A DNA stretch of 64,000 bases from Prostheceraeus crozeri (Eukaryota > Platyhelminthes > Polycladida > Euryleptidae): positions 62,001-126,000 of the forward strand of contig CAJQUW010007937.1 of NCBI GenBank assembly GCA_907163375.1, written 5' to 3'. Under the pieces are notes generated by a model that was given only the letters and a program-made list of their open reading frames with translations, was not told the origin of the DNA and did not search any database. Both the position numbers and the translations under genes were made by a program. Shown in pieces: positions 11,691 through 23,587 of this stretch (positions are counted from its first letter, which is position 1; each line of letters starts with the position of its first letter).

Positions 11691-12451
11691 AAGGCGATGA
11701 ATAATTTAAGCCGCCACAGCTTGCAATGGTTTCAAGAATAGGCTAATCCTGTAGAGAAAAATCTTTTATAAACGCATCAAGAATCCGGGAAACCTGGTTA
11801 GTACCCTGGTTAGAACCCTGAATTTTCCAATTGAAGTCAAGAATCTTTTCAAAATATAATGTGACAGGTATTAGGCCTCAGTAAACAAGCGTGCTCCAAT
11901 GAAATCGCAGTTTACGTAAACATAAACGTGTACAATGCATTCGGCAGAGCTACTCGCTATAATACTTCGTCTGTCGAGTTCTCTCGATTCCCCAAGTAGA
12001 TGAGCATCTATAATTATGACTTCTATGACTTTATATTTATCAGAAACAAAGAGCAGAGAACCATCACGGCAATGGATAAACATTGTTAGCTTGCGCATCG
12101 GTGAATTTAAATCATCATTAGCCTTCAGGCGCATCAATTAACATGCATTTCAAAGAAGACATGCTGCACTCATTTTTTGAATCAGACACAAAAGACGTCT
12201 ACATTATGAAATCAATGATTGTACGTGTAATCATAATAATTCCTCGGGAAAGCGCATCTTAATTTCAGAATACTTTTGGCAAACAGGGGGTAAGATTTAC
12301 CTTATTTTTTAATGTAATTTCGGTTACGATATTTCTGGGCTTCCATTTATCAATGCCAATTATCTTCATATTCCACTTGATAATTTGAAAATAGCAATTC
12401 AGTATCATCTTAATCAAATCATTATCAAAAATGTCTCCACTTTGATTTCAG

Positions 12452-12637
12452 AAGATTCAAGTTAATTACTCAGCATGCAAGTTTGCCGTCTACAATAAAA
12501 AGTACTTATTGCCTGGATTCGACAAAGTTGCTCAATGGACAGCATCGGATGGATCAAGTGCAACATTTTCAAAGGAACTTTTCAATACAGTAGTCGATTC
12601 TTTTCAAAACAGAAATTTCAAGATTACAACCTTGGAG
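12452..12637 (+). CDS. IR-type glutamate receptor, exon: end of amino-terminal domain
   Basis: 62 codons in phase 0/0 lie between ttgatttcag and gtagat. The peptide begins KIQVNYSACKF and contains VAQWTASDG, which matches the iGluR amino-terminal-domain ending (an NYS.C.F helix end, then a 'G.W...DG' strand). It ends FKITTLE, the linker strand opening lobe S1 (family form 'LRVTTL'). In the family this extracellular domain folds like a periplasmic binding protein and serves assembly. The call is supported by phase agreement with the next exon at 18568 and by gene order. Confidence 0.75.
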
Positions 12638-12819
12638 GTAGATATAGTCTTTCTAGTTTGTGTAATGCAAGATGATTACCTCGCTTATGTTGATTCAGTT
12701 TGTAAATTAACAATGGTTATGTTTCTTAAATAACGAAGCAGTGGTTCATGATCTCTCAACACTTATACGAGCGTATGTGTAAATAAATCTTGTCTGTTGT
12801 CATTAAGTTCGTCGCACTC

Positions 12820-13637
12820 ATAGAGTAAGTATATTAGGTAGAGGGGTAACTCAACATTTATTAAATCCCCATGTGTATACAGTTTCGATTTCATTAAATG
12901 AACATGAGTCGAGACCCAGTACCACCTGTGACATATGCAGAGTTTACACGTTTGGAGAAATGTAAACGAATTTGACTGATAATGATGGCAATACAGAATA
13001 AGGAATAGTATTCCACAAATCCTCCATGTTATGACAACTGGGAGAGACAATATACTTTGTTAAAGTAGCAATGCGACGGGTTACCATTACAAAAAGTTCA
13101 GCTTTATTATAATAAGATTATTTTCTGAAGCGTGATCATGTCACAAACTGCCGCTGAAAGAGCACGACATCATAATCAAAGAAACTGTTCACAATGAACT
13201 TTAAAAGATGCAAATGGGTCCGCATTAATTATTCAGATTCAAGAAATGACGCCTTGTGAACCATTAAATCATGCCGCTGAAAATTGAATTAAAAACATGA
13301 CGTCTCTGCCAAGAACCTCTCAATAAGATCTTAACTTTTCCTTAAGACTTGCAGAGACTATTAATTCTGGGTTCATGAAAATTCATTGATCAACAGCTTA
13401 ATTTCCGCTTAATTAAGATGTTTATTAGCAAATATTCATTCCTTATGATAACCAATTTGTTTTTGGGCCTCATGTTGGTAGTATATGAATTTGCCAAAAT
13501 CTACCATTTTGAAAACTGCTCAAATAATTTTTTGGACCACAGGAACGTAATCTCCATAAAAATAAATATAAAAATTTTCACTGTATGCTGATATTTATTT
13601 TGAGTCCACACTCTACATACTATATACATAGTCTATG
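12820..13637 (-). mobile_element. CATAGAGTA-family TIR element, copy 3 (reversed)
   Basis: It is bounded by CATAGAGTAAGTATATTAGG at the left and GTATATCA-like sequence ending GTCTATG at the right. The body is the reverse complement of copies 1 and 2, including the motif CAAATAATTTTTTGGACCAC and TTAAATCCCCATGTGTATAC. The flanking 8-mers GTCGCACT and GCTGCGCT agree at 5 of 8 positions, so any target duplication has decayed. Confidence 0.8.
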
Positions 13638-13769
13638 GCTGCGCTTAAGTATTCTATTCATTGAGAACATTCAAATTCATTGCACAATTTGATAAATTGC
13701 ATAATCTAGATAGTTCAATATAATTCAGAACATGAATGTTTTGTACATTGATATTGAACATACGCCTGA

Positions 13770-14285
13770 AAGACAATGTATCCATGAGCGCCATGTTTGA
13801 AAAATTACATTGGCTTCTTTCATTATTGCGTGCAAAGTATAGGACATCGGTCATGGTCTATAAAGCTTTGAATGGATTGGCACCATCTTACATCAGTGAC
13901 ATGCTATGTTTCGCAGTACCGTGTGCTCTTTGAGATCGACCAATAAAATCTGCTCAGTATTCCCTTTAGCCGAACCAAGCTAGAAAGCACATGTTTTTCC
14001 GTCCGTGCGCCATCCATATGCAATGAACTTCCTGCTACCATAAGACAATCTCAAACTCTTAGGTCATTCAAGAATTTGTGCTTTGATCATTATTTTAAAT
14101 TTGTAACGAGTTAACTTTCATCATCTCTTTCATTGTTCACTACCAACTGATCTTCTTATCTTCCTTATTGTTACTTGATATTTTTTGTGTGAGTGCGTTG
14201 CTCGGCCATTTTGTAAAAAGGATTCTTCTTAAAATGCTCCGAGGATAAATAAAGTTCATTTTTATTATTAATGATGATTAAATGT
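13770..14285 (+). mobile_element. CR1/L2-like LINE, decayed 3' fragment
   Basis: Fragments of the conserved LINE C-terminal tail are readable: LHWL, VYKALNGLAPSYISDML (family form 'L..FKALHGLAPSYL.DLL'), RSTNKICSVFPLAE, and remnants of the 'WN.LP...R...SL..FK..L' motif around 14020-14090. AATAAAG and a TTATTA-rich tail near 14250-14280 mark the 3' end. The RT core is absent and stops interrupt the frame. Confidence 0.75.
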
Positions 14286-15431
14286 TGTTTCAGTTGCTAT
14301 CGACAATTGATGCCTAGATTCTGCACTACATACACATTGCACTTTTTCTGAAATTCTACGGGGTTATGCTAAATTTCATCATTCATAATTAAATTTCAGG
14401 TTTCCCAAATTTATGGCAGTCATAAAGGTGGCTTATAAAATGTGTCTATAGATCACAAATAACGACATGCATTTTTTCATAGAGAGATTAAAGTCACTTA
14501 GAACTTCCTCGTGAAGGCGGAATGCAAAATATAGTGATTATCATCATTATGAAGCAGTTGCAAAAACGTTAGAATACCTGACTAAAGTTGTGATTATTTG
14601 CTCAAAGTGGACACAATTAATTTTGAATTTGCAAATTCCGAACACTGATATCGCAAAATAGTTTATTTCGCAAGATTTTATTTGAGTTCCCGGAATTTGT
14701 TTGAATGATGAAACGGAATTTTAACAAGTAATTGTCAAGAAAGATATCTGAATTCTCTTAACAGAAAAAGTCAAGCCACCTATCAAGCTGCATACGATTG
14801 TAATGAGTTTACGGCGAAAAGAATTTGTATCAAGCACGATATGAAATACCAGGTGCAAGACTTCTGAAAGAGACAAACAGTTGAAGAGGTTTTTACCAAT
14901 CTATTTTTCATACATGTCAATAAACAAAGCCAATATCGAAGTTTTCAAAGTTGATGACACAACTGCAGATTTTCCCTAAAAACTATTTTGATACTAATGT
15001 CAGTGTGCAACCTGAGCTGACTACAATGTTTTTGTAAAAAGGTTTATTCATATTTGCTAGAAATCCAAGAATAGCAAAAGGTTTGCTTTTCAAACTTGCC
15101 ATTCCAATGTTCCTACTCAGCATAACAAGATGTTTTCATTTTGTGTGGGAGTGAAAGGAGATCTCTCCCATCTAAACTGCCGGGAGAAAAAACAACTTTT
15201 CAGAAAGTTAACTTTCCCTCCTGCAGTTAACTTTTCCAATGAAAACTCCTATGAAGGACAAATCATAGAAGTATATAAACAAGTTATGATTAGCCAGGGA
15301 CTACAAAGATATCAATATAGTCACAGGATTAGCTCATTCATAGAGTTCACGATGCAAACATCAATTTTATAATGAACAATAGACATCTATGAATGACAAA
15401 ATGAAAATCCACATTCTTTCGAGAAGAAGTA
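14286..15431 (+). other. Intron sequence, no recognisable feature
   Basis: AT-rich DNA inside the 12637-18568 intron. A few short ORFs occur but none resembles a known protein, and I see no clear terminal or tandem repeats. Confidence 0.45.
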
Positions 15432-15536
15432 TATGATAAACCACTGTTTTGAGGAGTGAACCAAGGATCATCTACGAGTGCGAAGCACGAGTAGATGTCT
15501 TGGTTTACTCCGAAAAAGTGGTTTATCAATATTTCT
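15432..15536. repeat. Long palindrome (hairpin) 1
   Basis: The left arm (TGATAAACCACTGTTTTGAG ... CTACGAGTGC) pairs with the right arm (GCACGAGTAG ... AAAGTGGTTTATCA) with few mismatches, leaving a 3-nt GAA apex. The arms are about 46 bp. Unlike the palindromes further right, its apex lacks the CGCGTNAGCG core. Confidence 0.9.
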
Positions 15537-16280
15537 ATTCCGATCATATAAATGGGCATCTATCAATGATCTATCGATGTCCATGATCAATCTGATCCTA
15601 TATCCCGAACATAGTCATGGAAATCTGTAATACTTAGATTTTGCATTTCATCTACTGCTTGCTTGAAAGTTCATCTACTGATGTAATATGTTATCACATG
15701 GATGAATATAGATATCTGGATTAATAGGTAGTTTATACACTTTTTCGTCTACTTTATATTAACATGGGGACATAGGCAATGGAGGAATAGAAATGAACGT
15801 TTCCTCCCTTAGCTATCTGTCCAAGGAGGAAAAGTTGATGTTTCTTCTCTCAAGAAATTCAAGATTCTAAATTATTTCTAATAATTCTCAAGTAGCACAT
15901 GAAACGACATTTTTTAAAGAAATCGTTTTATTTCACTGTGGTTGACTTCAGGTATATTTGATTTACTAATCGCACATGGAGCGGTTATTCTTTCTACAGG
16001 ACGATCTCCTCGTAGAACAGGCATTTATTAGCATTCCTTGATCAAAGTCGGCAGCAGGCTTGTACATGTACAGCCAATTTCGATGGCAGCATCCGATATA
16101 CACCTTGGGAGCCGCGGAGGATTCATTTGTGCACGTCCTCAATAGCCGCATCTTAAGACAACCGCTTCATGAATTGTTTCTTTGAATTGGGATATCCACG
16201 TGTGCCAGAATGACACGAACAGTGTCTATTGCAATATCAACTAAGTTATGAAGCTAGTTACTCTGCTCCTTTCTCATTTG
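15537..16280 (+). other. Intron sequence, no recognisable feature
   Basis: Between palindrome 1 and the CATAGAGTA copy 2 I find no coding similarity and no repeats beyond short words. Confidence 0.45.
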
Positions 16281-16288
16281 GCTGCTAG

Positions 16289-17290
16289 CATGGAGTAAGT
16301 ATAGTACATAGGTAGAGTGTCGACTCAAAAAGTATCTGTATACAAAGAAAATTTTTATATCAAAAGATTCAGTTTTTTGCGGAGATAACGTTCCCGTGGT
16401 CCAAAAAATTATTTGAGCACTTTTGAAAAAAGTCAACATTTGCCAACTTACAGTATATACTACCGAGATGACTCTGCTACATAAGTAGTATGAAACAAGT
16501 TGGATATCAAAAGAAATGAACTTAAACAAGCTTGCCAAGCGAAACATCGTGTAACTTACCATCCAATAATTTTGTATCCGAAGAAGATATTCTCCTTTCT
16601 AATCAAAACGAATGTATATTTGCTAATAAGCATCCTAACTAAGCGGAAATCAAGCTGATTATCAAGGGAATTTCATGAATTGTATTATATGTAATGGAAT
16701 GGAAGTCTTCATGAAAAAGTCACGATACCATTCGTGCTTTCTTGGCTGAAATTTCAAATTTTTAATTCAATTTTCAGCGTCATGATTTTATGATTCACTG
16801 AATTTATGTTTCATTTTGTAGAATCTGAATAGTGATGTGGAATCATTTACATCTTTCAAAGTTAAATGAAGTCATTGTCTTTGATTATGTGATTTTGCTG
16901 TGCCAGTGGCAGGTTGCCTGTGATATGATCACGTTTAAGAAAATACTCTTGAGGTTCAGCACGAAAATAATAGGAACCCATCGTATTGCTAATTTAACTA
17001 ACATTAAATCTCCAAGGCTGTCATGAGAATCTGTGAAATACCATCATTCCTTCTGTATTACAATCATGATCACTCAATTTCGTTGTAATGTCTTCAAAAC
17101 TTCATACATGTGCATATCTCACAACACGTGACAATACCACATGTATCTCCCTTGAGTTCATTAAATAAAATCGAAAGTGTATACACATTGGGGATTTAAT
17201 AAATGCGGAGTTACCACTCTACCTAATATGGCCTCTACTCTATATGGCATATACTATATGGCCTATACTCTAATATACCTCTACTCTATG
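16289..17290 (+). mobile_element. CATAGAGTA-family TIR element, copy 2, with 8-bp target duplication
   Basis: It begins CATGGAGTAAG and ends CTACTCTATG. GCTGCTAG is duplicated on both sides (16281-16288 and 17291-17298), the 8-bp duplication typical of hAT elements. Compared with copy 1 it carries about 130 bp extra around 16520-16620 and an expanded right end around 17222-17290 made of repeated TATGGCCTATACTC-like words. It is non-coding. Confidence 0.88.
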
Positions 17291-17471
17291 GCTGCTAGGC
17301 CAAGAAACATAATTCGATTTTAATCAAGTGAAAATTGAGAAAATAAGTAGCCAATCACACTCAGGATGTCAAATATTGTTTACGAATGACTATTTTCAAT
17401 GACAAGAAGTGTTGCGTTAGTGTTTTATCGACAAGTTTTGTGCAAAAATTATGAAACCATGATCAGATATT

Positions 17472-17987
17472 CCACAGAATTAGACAGGTCGTCTCTTCTT
17501 CCGTTTGACTAGAAAGGAAACATTGAACATGTAACGTATATGAAATGGCACAATCGGTTGACATGATACCATAGCAATCGAACAATGAGCAAGTAGTTCA
17601 ACATTAAACACGCTATGTGAGAAGTTTCAGTGACTTACAAACTGGATCACACAGCAAAGAGACACAGACGATGTCAAGTTCTACAGAGAAGTTTGTGAAC
17701 GTTTTTCCGTGCGCCTGCTAACTTTTTTAATAATGATCGGAGGGCCCAACATTATCGAGAAAACTTTGCGCAATGATCTGAATTCTTCGAATCTGAAGGA
17801 ATCGTGGCGATCGGAGCATTTTGAAAGAATTCTTAGCAATCCGCAAGCGACGCACGACTATTTTTCCTATCTCTGTAAGGCATAAAAATTTCTTTTTGCC
17901 CACTTAGTAAATTCCTGCATGTGCCATCTGTTTGAATCAGTCTGCACGTCTAAGAAAGTGACACGGTTAAACAATCTAATTCTGTGG
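17472..17987 (+). mobile_element. CCACAGAATTAGA-family TIR element
   Basis: CCACAGAATTAGA at the left end is exactly inverted as TCTAATTCTGTGG at the right. The body is shared with 22190-22714, with the landmarks GATCTGAATTCTTCGAATCT and CCGCAAGCGACGCACGACT, and part of it lies reversed at 4811-5056. There is no ORF and no clear target duplication. It is a nonautonomous DNA transposon of unknown superfamily. Confidence 0.75.
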
Positions 17988-18567
17988 CAGCAGCCACTTG
18001 ATCCTTTTCTCCAAGCGATAGGGTGACAATTTTCATGATGTATGGCTCTAATAATCTAATAGCATTATCTGAAAGTCTTTTCTGAAACTGATAACGATAG
18101 ACCATGATGAGTCACGGCTTTTCTCAGAATGCTGAGACAAATGAAATAATATCCGATTCCCTGTGAGAAGTTCATGAGACTCACTTTTCTCATTATCTGT
18201 CATAAACTTCATTAATCACAGAACTATTACATGAAATACTTGCTAAGGCTGCAGGCGAAGTAAATTCAACTATAATATAATAATCGCATAAAGCACAACG
18301 GGTTACAAACCAGATCCAATGTGTTCACATGTAGCATCAAATAACTTGCCTTGAGAAAGTGAGATAATCTAAAAGTCTGGTAAAAGTAGACAGCAACAAG
18401 TGGTATTCTTATTTTTTCTTTCTGTTGACCATGATAGTCAAATTTTAGGCTCGCACCGTAAATTGGAAATTAACGTCATGCATATACATACATGTAACTC
18501 TTATTCTAAAAGGAACCTAAAAGGAAAATAACACCGATAATTCATTTGTTAATGTTTCAAATTTCAG
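17988..18567 (+). other. Intron sequence, no recognisable feature
   Basis: AT-rich intron upstream of the acceptor at 18567. Nothing is recognised apart from repeated ATGAG words near 18090-18200. Confidence 0.45.
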
Positions 18568-18665
18568 TATTCGATATTCCAAATAAAGCCAAGTTCAGTT
18601 AATGGGAATTGGAGTGGTGTTTCATTCAAGATTCTTGACTCGTTGGCTGAAAATATGAATTTTAC
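18568..18665 (+). CDS. IR-type glutamate receptor, exon: start of ligand-binding lobe S1
   Basis: 98 nt lie between aaatttcag and gtgagt, entering in phase 0 and leaving in phase 2. The peptide contains GNWSGVSFKILDSLAENMNF, a clear match to the iGluR S1 motif 'G..G.C.D.L..LA..L.F' in which the lobe's first helix follows the ligand-facing strand. The split threonine codon (AC|A) at the 3' end is completed by the exon at 32300, giving NFTYTIV as in the family form 'NFTYEI'. The 13.6-kb intron that follows is packed with mobile elements. Confidence 0.87.
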
Positions 18666-18965
18666 GTGAGTAGCATTATTTTAGTGACTTTTATAAGATA
18701 TTATGGCAACATGCGCATAATTTGGTCTGAAAGTAAAATGATATTGAAGCTTATATCGAAGTCTGAGTGATTTTTCTTGTTTGGCAAGATTCAACTATGC
18801 AATAAATTGGATGCCTGACTTGAATTTTCAGCTGTAGCACGATAAAACGTTTCCTTTCAACAATGCTCAGGAAATCGAGCTACATTTGATTGGACAGATG
18901 TTTAGAAAATCTCTTTCTCAGCTTGCAAATTTAATTTGAAAGTTGAAAATTGTATAGCTATGTTA

Positions 18966-19012
18966 AGACCCTGATGAGGCCCAACAGGCCGAATCATGTC
19001 TCGGGGTGCTTA
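18966..19012 (+). ncRNA. Hammerhead-ribozyme-like fold, degenerate
   Basis: CTGATGA (18971-18977) is followed by a 4-bp stem II (GGCC/GGCC with loop CAACA), then GAAT in place of the canonical GAAA, then CATGTC with a candidate GTC cleavage triplet. The flank GGGGTGCTT can pair partly with AAGACC upstream. Motifs of this layout occur in Penelope-like elements. The altered core base suggests a decayed copy, and no protein remnant is attached here. Confidence 0.5.
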
Positions 19013-19020
19013 CATCTGAG

Positions 19021-20400
19021 ATTTGATCGATTGCATGGCTAAATAAGGAATTTCATTTAGCTCTGGAAATAACTTGCAGTCGTTAATAAACCAAATATAA
19101 GTAATGATATATTTACTCTGATGACATGATTGAAATTGCAACCACTGTCCGGTTATCATAGTTTTGCATTAATGTTTCGAGCAATGTTAAATTGATATGT
19201 CAATGCCCTCAAATTTTTTCTTGAGAACTTATGGAATTTAATGCGGATTCATGAGATTTTTATGAGAGCTCATGAGATTAGCCTATCATGAGTCGCATGA
19301 TATCCTCATTAGAAAATATTTAACTCATGATGCTCTAAGAATCTCCGTTTTAAGTCCATGAAGGATAAAAAACAAAAATGCAGGATATATCACAGCGATC
19401 TGCAACATCCGTTTCGAAATGAGTAATTTGTATAAGTAATTTGACTTCACAATGAGCATGATATGCAAGATGCTGAAAATAGACATATATACAATCACAG
19501 TTCAATGTTTATCATGATAAATATGAGTTTGTTATTACGAATTCTGAAATAGAATCGTCGACATGGCGTTGGAAGGCTCTGGGGCATCGTGGCGAGACAA
19601 TGAGTCGCAATAACTAAATACCAGAAGAATATATTCTGGTATAAGTATGAATTAAGTATGAAAATGCAACACTAATTTTTTCAATGAGATTTTTATGAGA
19701 AACTCATGAAATTTAATGAGATATTTCATGCGAAAACGTTCCAAATCCACATGAAATTTCATGAGAAATATATATGAAAAAAATATCATAAAAAATCCTG
19801 AGGAATTTTCAATATTCAATTTTCGTGAGGGTGATCATGAATGCAGACCACGAAATGCTGAATATCCTTGTAGAGAAATCATTTGCCTTTTTCCTATCCG
19901 ATTGCACCACAAAACAGAATTTTTATATGTCAGTTTCATAAAAACTGATTATGAACATGTCTAGTTTGTCCGGGGTACATCCTTTATATTCTCGACAAGT
20001 AGATTGAAATATGAAATTTTCAATGCATGGAAAGCTCAGCAAATATATTTGGTAATATTGATTCTGGAATTCTATGATGGATTTTCCTCGTGTAAGCTTT
20101 TAAGTGAGAAGAAGAAACACTGGCCTACTTTAAGACGCAAGAATATTCAGGCATTTGCAACGTTTTGATGCTCGTGTGCCTACTGATGTCGAGCTATTCT
20201 ACTTTTATTTTGTACTTAAAATTCAAAGATTGAACTCAGAATGTGCCAATAACTACATCTGTCAATGAGTAGTTAATACAATTGTAAGACATCCGTGTTC
20301 AGAGATCCACCCATAGGCTTGCATTGATCTCATTATATCTCAATTTTTCATGAAAAGAAAATAGTTTGAATTTGATTTTTAGTTGCCATCGGTCGGGATT
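19021..20400 (+). other. Intron sequence rich in CATGAG words, no gene
   Basis: Around 19210-19340 and 19680-19780 the sequence repeats short words such as CTCATGA, ATGAGATTTTTATGAG and TCATGAAATTTAATGAG, in both orientations. No terminal repeats or coding similarity were found. Confidence 0.45.
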
Positions 20401-20446
20401 CAATCATTTTGAAATAAGCAATTTTCTGCGACCGTGTTGTAATTTT

Positions 20447-20482
20447 ATTCCCAATATTTCGGCTTAGCCTTTATCAAGGGAT
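20447..20482 (-). ncRNA. Degenerate hammerhead-like motif at the 3' side of the Penelope-like element
   Basis: Read on the - strand: CCC, TTGATAA (two differences from CUGANGA), stem II GGC-TAA-GCC, GAAA, then TATTGGG closing on the initial CCC. It lies about 200 nt downstream of the element's stop codon, where Penelope-like elements are known to carry hammerhead motifs in their pLTR. It is probably a diverged form. Confidence 0.55.
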
Positions 20483-20687
20483 GCAGAAAAGGAAATTATA
20501 CAGAATGTCATTAAGAAAAATTTAAACTAACCTATCTATGAAATACAACCTAGAACCTTAGTAGAGCATGGACATTGGGACATGCTAACACAGAGTTTTA
20601 GCAAAAATATCATGGATTACAAAAAGATAAAAAAAATTATGGATTACAAAAGGATAAAAATATCTATAAAGGGAGGAAAGCTAAAAG

Positions 20688-22140
20688 TTAGACAGAATTA
20701 ATAAGATTGAGTAGCATTTCAGTTGGCCTTGCTTTTATCTCCTTCTTTTCGACCCTTCTTCTTTGAGCCATGCACTGCAAGTTTCGATGTAATAATGACC
20801 ATGTGATGGACTTGTGTGTGATTGGGGAGTTGTGTGTGATGAGATGTTTATAAACTTCAGATTCAGGGCCTTTTAGATGTTCACTAATTCTTGATCTCAT
20901 TGTTCTCGAGGTTTCCCCAACATATAGTTTGTCGCATTCGTTGTTGTTACATTGTATTAGGTATACACAGTCTTTGGTGTTGCATTCTCCATTAGTTATT
21001 CTATTCTCGCATACATCACATTGTTCATAATAACACTTGTTTTGGTTCTTCTTAAGCAGACGCTTCAATGGAGGGTTGGTGAATACTGGCCGCACATGAT
21101 CAGAGAGATGTGTTCTTCTGACAAGTTCGTTAATCTTGCGTTTGAATTTGCTGTTTATGAAAGGCAAGACTATGTTTCGCGGTTGTTGTTTATCTTTATT
21201 AGATTTATTTCTCTGATGTTTATTATTCAGACAAAATGTCAACGAATCGTTAATCATTCGCAATGGGTATCCATTATTCACAAACTTTTGTTTTATAGCC
21301 GTTAATCCAATTGATTGTTCTTGTTTGTTTGATGAGTTACGGATTGCTCTTCTGAATTCGTTGGTGATCACATTCCTTTTCAACGACATTGGTACATGTG
21401 AAGGCCACGGTAAAATGTGTCCTGAATGACATATCTTGGAAAATAAAGAAGTCGAAAACGTTTTATTTACTGGACAAAAGTTAATAGTCAAGTCTAAAAA
21501 TGGTAAGCAGTTATTATTGGGTAATTCTAATGTAAACTGGATAAAAGGATTCAAAGAGTTAGCAATATGAAGAATTTCATCTGGTGAGATATTCTGATAG
21601 ATAAGAAAAATGTCATCTATATATCTCTGATACAAAATGAGCCTGTCATTTAACTGATTGCACAAATCTTGTTCCAAATTGGCCATATAAATGATGGCCA
21701 AAGGTGGTGAAGCATTGTTTCCCATTGCTAAGCCTGATGTTTGGTGAAAAGATTTTCCTTCATTGATAATAATATCTGAAGAAAGACATAAGCGTAAAAG
21801 ACGTATCATATCACTTTTTGTCATATCGGGAACACATGTATCTGTCTTGTACATTTCAAAATATTCGGAGACGATAGAAATAACACCTTTGACGTTGCCT
21901 GAGTCTTCAATCGGTATGGAGCCATATAGGTTGATCACATCCAAAGACATGAAGTTAATGTCATTTGGGATACTTTGCGAAAGAAGTCTATCCTTAAAAG
22001 AAATTGTTGATGCCACATGAGCTGGAATATGGTTTAAGAGCGGATTGAGAATCTCTGCTAACCATTTAGCTAATGCCGTTGATGGAGTATCCACTGCAGC
22101 CAATACGAGGGAGACCAATAGTGGCTGCAGTGGATACTCC
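20688..22140 (-). CDS. Penelope-like RT and GIY-YIG endonuclease (C-terminal part)
   Basis: The frame is open up to 22475, but recognisable homology begins near VDTPSTALAKWLAEIL. RT motifs in order are SLDVINLYGSIP (A), SGLAMGNNASPPLA (B), QRYIDDIFLIY (C, with the YIDD active site) and LPFLDLTI (D). A linker with a CYYEQCDVC zinc-like cluster follows, then the GIY-YIG domain: VYLIQC, KLYVGETSRTMRSRISEH. In the family, the endonuclease nicks the target and the RT copies the RNA there. The residues upstream of about 22140 look like flanking sequence read through by chance. Confidence 0.9.
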
Positions 22141-22189
22141 ATGCATGGATACTCAGAATTGTATGCAACCTTAATATCGAGATGGCACA

Positions 22190-22714
22190 TCACAGAATTA
22201 GACAACTTGCTCCTTCTCGAATGGATAATTCGTGTAACGCTTGCTATTGGAAATGGCAAACAATAAGCTGTCAGCAGAGGACACCAGAGCCAGTGAGGGA
22301 TGCGTGCGTGCTGTGATATCATTTCGTACACACCAAAACACACATCGATGCCTAGCTTCGATTCAATGTATGCATTACACAGTGAGCAATGCCGAGGAGA
22401 GGATGTGAAATCATCAAGTGAACTAATTTTCGTACGCCTGCTACTTTCTTTAGTAATGATAGGAAAGGCCAGCATTATCGAGAAAACTTGTGCGCAATGA
22501 TCTGAATTCTTCGAATCTGAAGGAATTTTGGCAATCGAAGCACTTTGGGGAACTCACATTAATCCGCAAGCGACGCACGACTTTTTTTCCTATCTCTGAA
22601 AGGTATTACGAATTCCTTTTTACCCACTTAATAGGTTCTCGATGTGCCGGCGATTTCGTATTCATCACACTTCTAGGAAACTGAAGCAGATAAACAAAAT
22701 ATATAATTCTGTGG
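22190..22714 (+). mobile_element. CCACAGAATTAGA-family TIR element
   Basis: It starts CACAGAATTAGACAACTTG and ends ATATAATTCTGTGG, giving inverted ends like 17472-17987, with which it shares its body (GATCTGAATTCTTCGAATCT, CCGCAAGCGACGCACGACT). It directly abuts the truncated 5' end of the Penelope-like element. It is non-coding. Confidence 0.75.
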
Positions 22715-23307
22715 CTAAATGACTATTTGAAATGAGTCTCTGTGCGATTCATTCGAATGCAAAATGCAAGCAAATACGGCATACTGTTGCTGGTTGTGAA
22801 CCGAAATGCAATGACGGTGTGACGCAAATACATTTCTCTGCCTGCATAACAAAGAAATTTGAATTTGTGATTGCATCGATTTACTGTAGTTGAAAGTATT
22901 ATATTACATTTTCATTTTATTTTTTCAACAGCATGTGCAAGAAATTTGCTCATGAAATCTCTAGTGCGTCAGTTCTGAGACAGTTGTTAGAAGAAAAATC
23001 GCAAAATTAGCAAATAACACGGAGGTGTAGCACATGAGTTTAGCGCATAAACATGTGTAGGCTCATGCGTCCTAACTCCTAATGTACATAAATATACATA
23101 CATGCTGTGCTGTCAATATAACTTGCGTTGTGCTGGCAGGCAACCTGTTCTCTAAAATGTTGATTATGCTTATTGACAGTCTATTTGTAAAGTAGTCTAA
23201 TTTAGGATTGCTGGCCTGATCATGTATAGGCCAGCTTCAATCTATCTGTCCAGAGACATTTAGAAGTCTATGGGTTGATCATGGGCAGATAATACGAGTA
23301 TAAGACT
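22715..23307 (+). other. Intron sequence, no recognisable feature
   Basis: No coding similarity. A short CTTCAATCTATCTG...AGAAGTCTATG segment near 23230-23275 resembles ends of the CATAGA-type short elements elsewhere in the window, such as the hairpin at 31744-31791. Confidence 0.4.
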
Positions 23308-23587
23308 TTGCATCGATATGACACCAGGGGCCTATTTCATAAAACTTTTATCAGCTATCAGTTGTCAGTTGACAGTTATCAGTTGTAAGTTATCAACTGA
23401 TAGAATGTCAATTTCATAAACGAGTGATGGAAGTAACAGATAGCTGATAAAATGCTTGTCTGTTGCACGTCATTTGACCTATATTTGTGTCTGATTATGC
23501 AGCATCGTCGCTATGCAACCTTTGTCTGATTGGCGATACAACAGACTTTTATGAGAAGTGCTTGGTCAAGAAAATTATTGTTGATGA

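Larger units (their letters stand above)
20440..22140 (-). mobile_element. Penelope-like retroelement, 5'-truncated, with GIY-YIG endonuclease
   Basis: The element encodes a Penelope-type reverse transcriptase joined to a GIY-YIG endonuclease and has a hammerhead-like motif on its 3' side. The N-terminal part is missing. At the 5' edge a perfect 19-bp inverted repeat (22084-22102 and 22122-22140, containing TATCCACTGCAGCCA) suggests the insertion ended in a snap-back or template switch. It lies in the intron of the receptor gene beside a CCACAGAATTAGA-family element. It is an incomplete, immobile copy. Confidence 0.9.

Noticed and set aside
15130-15372. 80-codon open frame in an intron
   Set aside because: No recognisable domain and composition like neighbouring intron.
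22141-22475. N-terminal extension of the Penelope-like reading frame
   Set aside because: The residues do not resemble the family. The DNA lies past an inverted-repeat junction and partly inside a separate TIR element, so the open frame here is chance.
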